A DNA stretch of 64,000 nucleotides from Sorghum bicolor (taxonomy: Eukaryota > Streptophyta > Magnoliopsida > Poales > Poaceae), in assembly GCF_000003195.3 (NCBI RefSeq), contig NC_012878.2:55676629-55740628 (forward strand), written 5' to 3'. The translations under genes and the position numbers were made by a program. Every line of letters starts with the position of its first letter. Position 1 is the stretch's first letter. Shown here piece by piece: positions 54,049 through 64,000 of this stretch. The notes beneath the pieces are model-generated. The model did not search any database. It was not told the DNA's origin and worked only from the letters and a program-made list of their open reading frames with translations.

Positions 54049-57000
54049 ATGGCCAACAGCGAGTATGAGTACGTGAAGAGGGAGTTCGAGTTTGATCGCT
54101 GCCTCTCGCCCTCTAACTGGATCGTTGTCCGCATCGACGGCTGCCACTTCCACAGGTACACTTCTCAAATATCAATGCCTCCTTTTGAGGAACCAAGTTT
54201 CCAGGATAGTATCTTTTGCCTGTCTGCTAAATTTTAGTTTCTCCTTTGTAGGTTCTCCAAGATTCACGCCTTTGAGAAACCGAACGATGAGAACGCTCTA
54301 AGATTAATGAATGCTTGTGCCACTGCTGTGCTTGAGAAATTCCCTGACATAGTCTTTGCTTATGGTGTTAGTGATGAGTACAGGTATGACATCAGACATC
54401 CTCCCTTGTGAGTTCCATTATATAGAATTTAGTTTATGCAGTACATTATGCAACTTGTGAAAAGAATATCTGATATAAATTGCTTCGTGTCCATCTCTTA
54501 TTTTCGAGAGATAAATGCATCACGTTATTGATTTGTTTGGCTAAAGAGCTCACTATGTAATTCATTTTAAGAGCTGTATTGGTACACTGCAAGTACTGAA
54601 TGGATGTGGGTGGGTGGGCCGTGGGCAGATGCATATATAAAATTAAAAATGAACTTTCTAGCATATAATGCATCGTCTGCTCCTATTATTATAAATTCCT
54701 TGTATTCATTGTTTACCCTGCAGTTTCATTTTTAGAGAGGAAACAGAGTTCTATCACCGGCGAGAAAGGTAACTCATTCAGTTTCACTTTTTTGCTGATA
54801 TTTGAATGTTGATTTGTCTGCCTTTTGTTTATGAACTATGAGACAATGTTCCTGGCATCATGATATTGACATCTCTACCAATAACTTCAGCAAAATTCTC
54901 TCTTTATGTGTTTCCTACTTCACTTCTGTGTACGTAATGAAGTGGAAAGACTTCTTTCCTAACAAAGAGCTGAAGGAGCCACCATATTTTGATGCTCGAG
55001 CTGTATGTTACCCAAATTTGAAGACTATTCGTGATTATTTGGCTTGGAGACAAGTGGACTGTAAGCTACTGGAACTGCAATTCAAATTTTCTTGTATAGC
55101 AAATGAGACATCATATTTATTTTTGCAACTTTTTTGACCTGAACCCTACAAGAAAACCTCATGGTACCCACCAAAGTTGTACAAAGCATGAACCTTCTCG
55201 CCAAACATAAAAAGAAAAGTGCGATCTATGTACGTGTCACTCAGAATCGAACAATAATTTGATTAGTTCACTGATATGCATATTCTTTGTTTGTGCCTTT
55301 CAGGTCATATAAATAATCAGTACAATACCTGCTTCTGGATGTTGGTGAAGTCTGGAAAAAGTGAACAAGAGGCTCAGCTAGCTTTGAAGGTAGTACAAAT
55401 TTTCTTGAGTTGGTGACCTTATCACAATGGTATGAATGTTTTAATTCAAGTTTTGTTTTTCTAGGGAACATTTGCAAAGGACAAGAATGAGCTGCTTGCT
55501 CAACAATTCCAAATAAACTATGATGATGAACCGCCTATGTTCCGCAAAGGATCTAGTGTTTACCGAGAAAAGGTGATACTGCAAATGTTATCAGTCATGC
55601 AAGACAACATCTTTCATATAATGTATTGCGTATACCTGTAGGTAGAAACAACTGTGAAGATTGATGACTATGGGGAACCCATAAAAAGACCAAGATTGCA
55701 AGTTACAGTGGCGCATGTTGATATCATAGGGCCTGAGTTTTGGGAAAACCATCAACACATTCTTCGAGAAGGTTGGTCTGAATTATTTAGCTGTCCTTTC
55801 TACTACAGATCAAGCTATGTGTGTGTATAGCATTAACTTAATTGAGATATTTGGGGAACAGGAAAAATTCTGCATTGGTTTGTAAAGAAATCTGTCATCA
55901 ATCACATCTTTTCGCCTTGTAATTGGATCGTTGTTCGCATCAATGGTTGCCAATTTGATCAGTGAGGAACCCTCTTCTTTTTATTTATCAGAAGCATGCT
56001 GGTTCTCTTTAGGATTAGCTTAATTTCCTTATTAACTGGGTTGCTTCATCCCCACCCCCCAAGATTCTCAACAATTCATTCATTTGACAAGCCAAATGAT
56101 GAGACTGCACTAAGGCTGATGAATGAATCTGCATCTTTGATGATGGAGCAATACCCTGACATCGTCTTTGCCTATGGTTTTAGCAATGAGTATAGGTATG
56201 TTGTGCTCCTTCTAATAACTGCCCATGGAGTTGAAGACTTGATAAAAAAAGAAAAATAAATCCCTTTTTTGTGCTAGAAGAAAACAAATTGTATTTGCTT
56301 TGGATCATTGGATGACACAGTTTTCATCTCATTAACAGAAGTGATCTGGAATAAATATAGACTTGGCATGATAAAGATTATAAAAATTATTAGTAAAGCA
56401 TATAATAAATCTGGAGATATTAACATATATTTAGACAAACATTCCTTGTGGATGATAATTATTTATTGACATCCATTGCAGATAACCATTCTTACTTTGT
56501 TGTTACTGTTGCAGTTTTGTGTTCCATGAGAAGAGTGAGCTATATCAGAGACAGGAAAGGTAGTTATTATCATTATGCATCATGTGTTGTATTTGTAATT
56601 CAAGGGCTTATAACTGCTTTGGTTTAAAATGATGCCAACTTCTTTTGCAGCCTAATCCTTTCATCGTGTTCTTCATATTTCACTTCTCTTTACATGATGA
56701 AATGGAAAGAGTTCTCCCCCCACAAAGAATTAATGCAGACACCACGCTTTGAGGCAGAAGCTCTATGTTATCCAAAACTGAAGATCGTATGTGAATACTT
56801 GTCATGGAGGCAAGCAGAGTGTAAGTTATTTATGCTTGAATTCATTTGTTCATTTGAATTAGTGTGAATGAACTAGGTTTCAGTGCTGTGATCTATACTA
56901 TTGATGTCTATGTCCCTTATTTTTTTAAAAGATATCCTACTGCAAGAGCTTGGCTACTCCATCAGTTGAATGAACCACAAGAACAAAGGCATAGATTAAC

Positions 57001-57878
57001 TGATTTTATTCCTAATTTTCAGGTCATGCTGGCAACCAATACAATACATGCTTTTGGATGCTAGTGAATTCTGGAAAAAGCGAAAAAGAAGCTCATGAGA
57101 TATTGAAGGTCTTTTTTTTTTCTCTTCAAAATTAACGATAATCTTTTTTCCCTCGATCCTGCATACTTCTGTACTTGTGTCATTGTCTGCATTCTCTGAT
57201 TGCTTTAGTTTTGTCTGCAGGGAACATTGTCTAAAGATAAAAATGAGTTGCTTTTTCAGCAATTCCAAATGAACTACAACAATGAACTTGCTATATTCCG
57301 AAAGGGTTCATGTATTTATCGGCAAAAGGTATTTTTGCTGATTTCCTAGAACCATCTGAGCTGCAGCGTTATGCTGTGCGCCTGTGCCCATTGTACTATA
57401 ACGCAGAAGAGTGATATAATTGTAGCATTGCTAAAGCCGTTAAGAAGCAATTTCTTAGCTTGCCTACATGATTGAAACAACTTTGAAATGAAGTTTCGGC
57501 CTTTGATATCATATATATTTTCAAAGATGATAAGACTCACTGGTAGCACTCTAGTTGATTCCACATTGCACTTACATCAATCCAACTAAAGCGAAACTTA
57601 GCAACCATTACTACCAGATCTAGTGCCACTGCCAATCTCTTACTCCAATCAATCATGTGGTTGCTGCTACGGTGCCAAATGTTAATGCTCCAATTTCCAG
57701 TTTCTGTGTAATTTAAATGGGCCCACCACAAATGCCGCAGGTGGAAGAACTTGCAGGAGCTGAAGACGGTGACAACGACACAACAAGAGAGCGGTGGCAT
57801 GTGAAAGTGGACCATGTTGACCTAGGACCCGGGTTCTGGCGAAAGCACCCTTGGATAATGACTAGTTGCAGTCGGTAG
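54049..57878 (+). CDS. THG1: tRNA-His guanylyltransferase with two tandem Thg1 domains
   Basis: Exons: 54049-54155, 54252-54383, 54724-54768, 54891-55060, 55304-55389, 55465-55572, 55642-55771, 55862-55961, 56064-56195, 56515-56559, 56651-56820, 57023-57108, 57221-57328, 57741-57878; 518 residues. Thg1 adds G(-1) to the 5' end of tRNA-His, needed for its aminoacylation. Domain 1 (residues 1-~259) has the intact metal-binding set: [10 protein letters not shown] with Asp30, and GVSDEYSFIF with Asp77 and Glu78. Domain 2 (~260-518) repeats the fold ([20 protein letters not shown]), but the two aspartates are Asn287 and Asn334; Glu335 is kept. Exon sizes 132-45-170-86-108 occur in the same order in both halves, so the protein arose by intragenic duplication. 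Two-domain Thg1 is known in plants. A GTG upstream (54025) is in frame, but the ATG at 54049 is used here. Confidence 0.95.
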
Positions 57879-58103
57879 TTCCCACTGAATCCATGATTCT
57901 TATCAACACCACTTAGGTATCTAGATTCCCTGAGAACGTTGTTGTACTTGTGTATGTAACTCTTGTTCACACAGGTCTAGAAAAGAAATATAGTTGTTTG
58001 TTCACTGTTCAAGCCTTCTATTCACTCTCTATGTGCTGATGGTTTCTGAAGCCTTGGTAGCGTTGTGTTAATTTCCTTCTCAGCTGTTGTGAATATATAA
58101 CTC
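57879..58103. other. 3' UTR region of THG1
   Basis: Sequence directly after the THG1 stop; no further feature. Confidence 0.5.
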
Positions 58104-58814
58104 CAGTGCAGACCCAGGATTTAGTGAAGACTAGGGCCAAATCATAGCGGCCATAATCCAAAAGCTATAGCCTAAAGTATAGTCTATTGAACAACACTGC
58201 GTATGTGTTCATACTTGTTGATCGATTTGAATATATTTATATACTCATATTCTAGATCTTACCACGCAAAATTTTTTCAAAAAAAATCCATATTTTTTAA
58301 AAAATATTACTAAAATGCCACTACTATAGTATATAATAAGTATAACCACATACTCTATGTATGTATGCATGCTTAATATACATATCATCCTAAATGGTCT
58401 AGTATAATCATATACTTCGTCTATATATATTTCGTCCGGTTATATGCACCCTAAATATACAGATATAGACATAGGAGTAACTACACGTTATATCACATAT
58501 TAATAGTTTGTGTAATTTTTTTTGTTTTTGCTACTATAGCATTTTCGTTTGTATTTGACAATTATTGTCCAAACACGAACTAACTAGGCTCAAAAGATTC
58601 GTCTCGCAAATTACAGGTAATATGTGCAATTAGTTTTTGTTTTTGTCTATATTTAATACTTCATGTATGTGTCCAAAGATTCAATGTGACGAGAAATCTT
58701 AAACAATTTTAAAAACTAAACTAGACCTCAAGAGTTGCTTCCAAAATTTTTGGACATTTTTGGACCACAACTAGGGCCATGGCCCTAGTGGCTCTAGTCC
58801 TATGCCCGCCCGTG
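58104..58814. mobile_element. DNA transposon with CAGTG ends, carrying a MITE
   Basis: Flanked by the 8-bp repeat TATAACTC (58096-58103 and 58815-58822). The ends CAGTGCAGACCCAGGATT and TAGTCCTATGCCCGCCCGTG are loosely inverted, with ACTAGGGCC near both. The interior includes a partial copy of the GGCCTTGTTTAG MITE at about 58510-58727. An 8-bp duplication would fit hAT; the assignment is tentative. Confidence 0.6.
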
Positions 58815-58822
58815 TATAACTC

Positions 58823-59273
58823 GTTTCATTGTAGAATCAATTGACAAAAAAAACGTCATTAAACTCCTTGGAGCCTTTCTCTCAAAAAAAAAAAACTCCT
58901 TGGAGCCTTTAATCTCAACGTTAAGGATGACCTTCTAGAGCCAAGTATCATAAAGTAGATGAATGATACTTTAGTAGATATTGTTTGTTCATTTGGGCTT
59001 ATCAGCCGAATCTACCAGCCATTCAGCAGTATTTTTCTCTCATAATAAATCAGCTAATAATATTTTCTTTATTTCAAATTGTAAGTTGTTTTAGTTTTGT
59101 TCTAATCATAGTTATCTAATTTGGTGCAGCTGTACAGTGGCCTCGTTGAGGTGTTTGAGTGGAGCAATGCTGTGGGTAGTTTGTGCGCGGCACGTGTTGA
59201 GGCTTCAGTTCGACCGACTGCGGTCAGTAGTTTGAGTTAGTTGCTTACTACAGGTGTCTTAGTCTTAGTCTTG
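58823..59273. other. Intergenic sequence
   Basis: A short direct repeat of AAAAAACTCCTTGGAGCC-type sequence occurs at ~58855-58905. No gene is seen. Confidence 0.45.
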
Positions 59274-59439
59274 GGCTCTGTTTGGTTCCACCAACTAAAT
59301 TTTAGTTAGCTAAACTTTAGTCACTTTAGTAGCTAAAGTTCCAAACACATTGACTAAAAGTAGCTAAAATAGTTTAGTTCCATTAGTCACCCAAGAGTAG
59401 TAGCTAGCTAAAATTTAGTTGGTGGAAGCAAACAGAGCC
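59274..59439. mobile_element. Compact Tourist-like MITE with ~40-bp inverted repeats
   Basis: The left arm GGCTCTGTTTGGTTCCACC continues into AACTAAATTTTAG; the right arm is its near-perfect inverse (GGTGGAAGCAAACAGAGCC). TTG flanks both sides. Only ~166 bp long, so it could fold into a strong hairpin. Confidence 0.9.
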
Positions 59440-60966
59440 TTGGTATTGATGTAGTTTGTTGTCGTTGCTATGTTGTATTATCCATTTTGGTTGTCTAACT
59501 TTAACAAAATTTTTAGAAACATATATTAGCATCTATAATACTAAATAAATACACTATCAAAATATATATTTATAGTACACCCCTTTGAATAAATGCATTT
59601 CATACCTAATTGCCCTCATCTCTGGCTTTGGTCTACACCATGGTCATTGGCTTGTAGTATCTTGAGAGAGAGTTCTTCTATTTTTTTCTAGAGCAGGTAG
59701 TGTGAATTGGGTCTATTATATTTTGTGTGTTTATTCTATATGGGGTTTATTATCCTCTTTTATTCTTCTTAATACAAAGGTAAATGCTCGCTTGTGTGTT
59801 TGATAAAGAAAATATTGAGAATTTTTTTTCTAATGAATATAGTAAGAAATCTCCCAGAATATGTGACGTTCTAGCTAGGATTGGAACCATAAAACCAAGG
59901 CAGGAGGTAAAAGACTCTGTTATCTCTGTAAAACAATCATCACAGTTATTGAAAACTTGAAATAACGTGTGCATTCATTGCTCTCCTTGCTCTGCTTCGT
60001 GCCTAGATGAGCACTCTTGCACCTCCACCATCCAAAGCTAGACTTGTTTTTTCATTTTTCTATTTTAAAGGTGACAGGACATTCTGACTGAGCTAGAGTA
60101 GAAAGCTATGACGTCAATAATTCTAGGACAACATTTAAATTCTAGAACGCTAATAATTCTGGGATGGAAGGAGTATGTAACTTATTATATATTTGAGGCA
60201 TAGGTGAAAAGGTTAGCCAATAGAATAGAGAATACTTAAAGAAATGACATGATGCTTGTAGCGTGTGTTTGGTTCTCTGGTATCGACCTATCCAGTAGCA
60301 TTTAGCCACCTGTCCTTCAGTTGGAAATGTCATCCTTGCCCCTCCCTTGTATCAAAAGGGAGCAGCAGCCCCTGCTCATCTGCGCACAATACCCTCTCGC
60401 TACGTTGCTCCAAGCCCGGACCTCCGCCGGACGGCATTGCGAGGTGAGATCAATGTCGCTCGAATCCTTCTCTTTCCCGTCGTTTCTACCTTGAATCCTA
60501 AGAAAGTTTGCTCGAATCTCTCTCTCTATCTCTTCGTTTCTTCCTTGAATCCCTAGGAAAGTTTGCTGCTTGTGTGGTTTTGATGCATTATGAACTGCGG
60601 TCGTGGTCTCAGGTCGATCTGTTATTGTGGAAGTGGGTAAAGAACTTGAAAATCATGTAGTGTCGCGCAACTGGAGATCTTGGTTCTTCTTGTTCTTCTT
60701 TTTTTATGAGAGCTTATGTTCAATGTTTTAAAAAGTAAAATGCATTTAAATCAACCTGTTCTTTTTCTTAAACCCTCCTCTCTTTTTTCTTTCTACTGTT
60801 CCAAATTTCCGTGGTCTGGCTAAATTTAAATCTACACCCTAAGTTCTTGATTGTCGACATCTAAAGATTTGAGGTTATTGATTGTCGACATTCAAAGATT
60901 CTTAAAGTTCTTGGCTCTGCTTTATCGACTTGTTTCATCAATCACGATGGCTTATCTCTGTTGCAG
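59440..60966. other. Intergenic sequence, possible leader exon of the MATH-like gene
   Basis: Nothing firm to ~60260. From 60330 to 60445 the sequence is GC-rich with a plausible donor GCATTGCGAG|GTGAG, and could be a non-coding first exon of the MATH-like gene that follows. Confidence 0.35.
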
Positions 60967-60997
60967 TGAACTCCCTAGAAGAGGAAGTGGTAGAGAT

Positions 60998-61907
60998 ATG
61001 GGCAACTTGTGCAGTGGATTCCCGAGCAAAGGAACTGGTAGAGGTAATTCGGGCAACTCTTGCCTTACTGCTGTTTCCTGTAAGAACTCCTCTTGACCTT
61101 GTGTAGTTATGTTGGCTGTTGCTTGAATTGCTGTGCTAGAATATACTACTTGACCATGGTGCTGTCTATTTTAGATTCATATCTTCTATGAAGACAAATA
61201 GATGGAATTGAGGTAATTCTTAGTATCAACAACGATAGCGCAAAAGGAATCTCAAACACACAGGAGAACTGCGCATCTTTGTAATAAGGAAAAAAGGGGG
61301 ACACAAATTTGTTAAAAAAAATCTGCACTTCTGCCGTCTACGGTTATGCGTGATGTACATAAATTTTACACTGCTGCAAAGAAAAAAGTGATATACTTTA
61401 CAAATTACCCTTTTCTATAAGATTAGTTGTCCTCCTATCTCTAGAGACTTGCATGAACATATTGTGCCTTGAGAAAGAGATTTCCTATATTTTTTTCTTT
61501 TTAAAGCATGGTTGGTTAAGTAACCATTTATCATGGTAAATTCAGAATCAGAGATCAAAAATAGATGTATTTTTTATTTTGATTCAGATAGTTGGAAGTT
61601 TCTCGACATGGAGAAGTATCCTACTTCTGTTTCCCCTTGTATTTGTGTAGTTTATTCATTTGTTGCCAACCATACACCATATAACTTAATATACTCAGAA
61701 CATATTCTCTCACTTTTCTTTCATATGTCTACAATGCTTTTATTGATTTCTCACATGCAAGTTTCAGCTCCATTCCTTCTGGGAAAGACACTTGATGATC
61801 CAGATTTCAAATGGACGATTTATGGCTTCTCAGCTCTATTTGAGAGGGAAGCTATACCAGCCAGCTCTGCTTTTGACTGCTGCGGGTACAAATGGGATGC
61901 ACTGTAA
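60998..61907 (+). pseudogene. MATH (TRAF-like) domain gene fragment, short two-exon frame
   Basis: An exon at 60967-61043 (acceptor TGTTGCAG, donor GTAATTC) contains ATG at 60998, and an exon at 61768-61907 (acceptor AAGTTTCAG) continues in frame, giving 61 residues. The start MGNLCSGFPSKGTGRAP fits an N-myristoylation/palmitoylation signal (MGxxC). The second exon reads DDPDFKWTIYGFSALF, then SSAFDCCGYKWDAL-stop, which matches the first strands of a MATH domain (W-x-I-x-x-F-S-x-L ... F-x-x-G-G-Y-x-W). A MATH domain needs ~120 residues, so the product is truncated by the stop at 61905. It may be a pseudogene, or GTAATC just before the stop may be a donor leading to exons I did not find. Confidence 0.4.
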
Positions 61908-62049
61908 TCATAAAAAAAAGCATCAAGCAGCACTTCATTGGTTTGTCTTGTGGTAGTATGTGTGTGGGGATGGAGGACACAAAATAGTTACCTATCGACA
62001 GCACTAATTAGACTGCCAGTTAGCCACAAATCATGTTACAGTGATGCAA

Positions 62050-62236
62050 GGGCGGATCCAGGCCCCAGGCTGCAGCCCAGGGCGTGGCCCAGAAGTCTCT
62101 TTAATAGTTTCTTTGTTCAGTCCAAATAATCGACGAAAATATAGATTTAGCCCTACCTGATGCGCCTTAAAAATACCTTACACTATTTTTAGGCCCCCCC
62201 CCCCCCCTCCTTGAGGTGTTTCTGGATCCACCACTG
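62050..62236. mobile_element. Short DNA element with GGATCC-containing ends
   Basis: Flanked by an 11-bp direct repeat CAGTGATGCAA (62039-62049 and 62237-62247). The ends GGGCGGATCCAGG and CTGGATCCACCACTG are inverted matches. A poly-C tract lies at ~62195-62208. The ends resemble those of the element at 58104, so they may be one group. Confidence 0.7.
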
Positions 62237-62389
62237 CAGTGATGCAATAAGCATTCACAAAACCCTAGAAAAGTCCATATGTTTTCTTAAGTCTTCAGTT
62301 ATCATCTGAGTTGGTCTTGCTCTTTATTCATTTACCAGGTCCCTGCAAGTGACGCCAATGCATAGAAAATCTAGTACTAAAATTCCATA

Positions 62390-62983
62390 CTCCCTCCATA
62401 TCACTAATAGAGGTCGTTTTGCAGTTTGAATGAAGTTGAACAAAAGATGTCGTTCTGCTACATGAACGCATCTTTGGACGCCGCTGTCCCTGACGCTTGA
62501 GCTCCCGCACCGTGAGGAGTTATTAGCGCCACGCTCGTTGCATGCACGATTGGCCTTCTATCCGTGTGAGTTATTAGCGCTGGCCGCTGGCCGCTCGCCC
62601 TCGCACACCGCAAAACGAAAGCAGCTAAGCCAAAAAAAAAAGACGAGTAATCGAACATGTATGCATGCAGCAACACCGCTCACACGCCGCAAAACACAAG
62701 CCGCTAAGCCAGAAAATAAAGATGAGGAATCGATGAATATGTTGCATGAAGCAATGACGCTATGCATAAATTGCAAAAAAAAGTGAGGCTGTCGGCATTC
62801 GAACTATGGACAACATCCACATAGCATGGTAAAGTAGCCACTCCAGCTATAAAAGGTTGTTGTCTATATAACACCCGCATTTGCATTTAATAAGGACAAA
62901 CAGAGAAAAATGTCCACTAATTAATGACTCCTTGGTAATCCCCCTCGTGTCCTAAACGACCTCTATTAGCGATACGGAGGGAG
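62390..62983. mobile_element. Stowaway/mariner-like element (594 bp)
   Basis: The ends CTCCCTCCATATCACTAA and TTAGCGATACGGAGGGAG are inverted copies followed by AGAGGTCGTTTT / AAACGACCTCT. TA flanks both sides. The interior carries direct repeats of CGC-AAAAC and AGCTAAGCC-type blocks (~62609-62720) and a tRNA-like block on the minus strand (~62775-62850). No transposase is seen. Confidence 0.85.
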
Positions 62984-64000
62984 TATGTGGCTCTTTTGCT
63001 TACTCTAAGCAAAAGCAGCTTGAAGCCTGGTTACGTCATACATGCTTTATTCGAGTTGTCTATATACTGTAAGATATAATCTGCTGTCCCTCTTGTGCTT
63101 TTGCCCTGCTTTTGGCAGGTTCAAGTGGTCAGCTCTCGGCTGCCACTGTAGGAGTATGGCAATAGGCCATTTAGTCTTCTATAGTTGGTAGAAGTACACC
63201 AGCTAGAGTAGTGGGCTGGTATAGGCTGGTACAAGAGTAGGTATTGGCTGATATAAGCCATGTAGAGTAGTTGTATGGAATGGTGTAGTCACCATCCAAG
63301 TAGTGTACCAGCAGGTACATAGTTTGTGTATATATACTCTACCTATTGCAATGGAAAACTCAGTTCATTGCCACTCGTTCAGTCTTCCAGTTTTCAAAAC
63401 TGTGTGTGTGCTGCGTGTGTGAGTGAAGGAGCTCAGGGCTCTTCTTCTTCCTTGGAGCAGGGGAGTGGGAGAGGGGAGGAGAGCAGGTGCTGCTCACCTC
63501 GGTGCAGGGTTGCTGTGCCAACATATACAATCACTCAAATGGGTCATATTGTGGATGCAAAGGTATTTTCCTGAACTTATTTTTTAAAAGCAGAGCCTTC
63601 TTATTACAGCTGGAAGTTCTTATTAGCCCATGCGTGTACGCTTAGTGACTCATAAATGTTGGAATTAAATTTAACATCATATGAAGCTGTATGTCATTAC
63701 AACTCAATGCCTGGACAATTTGGTATATCATCAATTACTTCTCACATCATTTTCTAGAACAGCTTTGCACCATTTTAGTTCACTTTTCTTCTGTACTTTG
63801 TTTGCAGACTTTACTACTTTATAGTTTATATGAGGTACTTATAATTTGATCAGGATTTCACCGTGCATATATAGAGATCACATATATTCTTCTTATTTGA
63901 ACATATGAATTTGAAGTTTGCCAATTGCTGATTAACTGGGGATGCAAGCTGCTAAGGTTTCTTATGTAAAAATGACTCTCTGGGGAAGAAAGCAGCTAAG
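62984..64000. other. Window end: possible solo LTR and unresolved sequence
   Basis: About 63148-63522 (starting TGTAGGAGTATGGC, with a TATATATACTCTACC TATA-like run and an end GTTGCTGTGCCAACA) has the look of a Ty1-copia-type LTR, but I could not find a matching 5-bp target duplication or a second LTR. After it nothing is recognised up to the window end. Confidence 0.3.

Noticed and set aside
60265..60556. Small coding gene in the GC-rich block at 60.3-60.5 kb
   Set aside because: Frames are short and overlapping with no domain; a non-coding leader exon is the simpler reading.
63148..63522. Confident call of a copia solo LTR
   Set aside because: The general look fits, but no matching target duplication or second LTR was found, so it is only mentioned as a possibility.

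Overview
The window is nuclear DNA of a grass. Genes are split by GT-AG introns, first exons are very GC-rich while introns and intergenic DNA are AT-rich, and the intergenic space is packed with small transposons. The commonest repeat, a ~225-245 bp MITE with GGCCTTGTTTAG termini and 3-bp target duplications, is one I associate with sorghum and close Andropogoneae; that species assignment is from memory, not from a search.

Nine gene models can be supported. From left to right: a MLN51/CASC3-like exon-junction-complex protein (minus, 1944-6622, nine coding exons); an AGD14-like Arf-GAP (plus, 9645-14232, thirteen exons); a small secreted LTP-like Cys-poor peptide gene (plus, 17491-17922) and its broken duplicate (21691-22545); an intron-less PLS-type PPR protein with an odd C-terminal tail (plus, 24428-27064); a GPI-anchored GH17 beta-1,3-glucanase with an X8 module (plus, 33091-35770); a choline/ethanolamine kinase (plus, 45146-48230); an E-class PPR protein (minus, 50611-52944); and a two-domain tRNA-His guanylyltransferase THG1 (plus, 54049-57878). 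A short MATH-like gene or fragment may lie at 60998-61907.

Transposons shape the rest. 14.8-17.4 kb is a tandem array of ~357-bp units that forms the upstream region of the LTP-like gene. 19.8-24.2 kb is a transposon nest: a CACTA-like element carrying two MITEs, MITEs and a LINE stub inside the LTP-like pseudogene, and a MITE interrupted by a 930-bp foldback MULE and by another MITE. 27.9-28.7 kb holds an hAT-like element, 29.4-31.0 kb a small non-autonomous LTR retrotransposon with a gag ORF containing IQ-like motifs, and 36.8-43.5 kb a full-length but mutated L1-type LINE with a 17-bp target duplication. The right end (58-64 kb) holds DNA elements and the MATH-like fragment.

The genes do not form a pathway; this is an ordinary mixed euchromatic region. 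The points most worth a second look are the LTP-like gene pair with its tandem-repeat promoter, the THG1 second domain with two catalytic Asp-to-Asn changes, the foldback MULE nest, the gag-IQ retroelement, the foreign tail on the first PPR protein, and small duplications of exon or promoter sequence in the Arf-GAP, CASC3 and glucanase genes. All splice sites, motifs and target duplications were read by eye; no alignment or database search was run.
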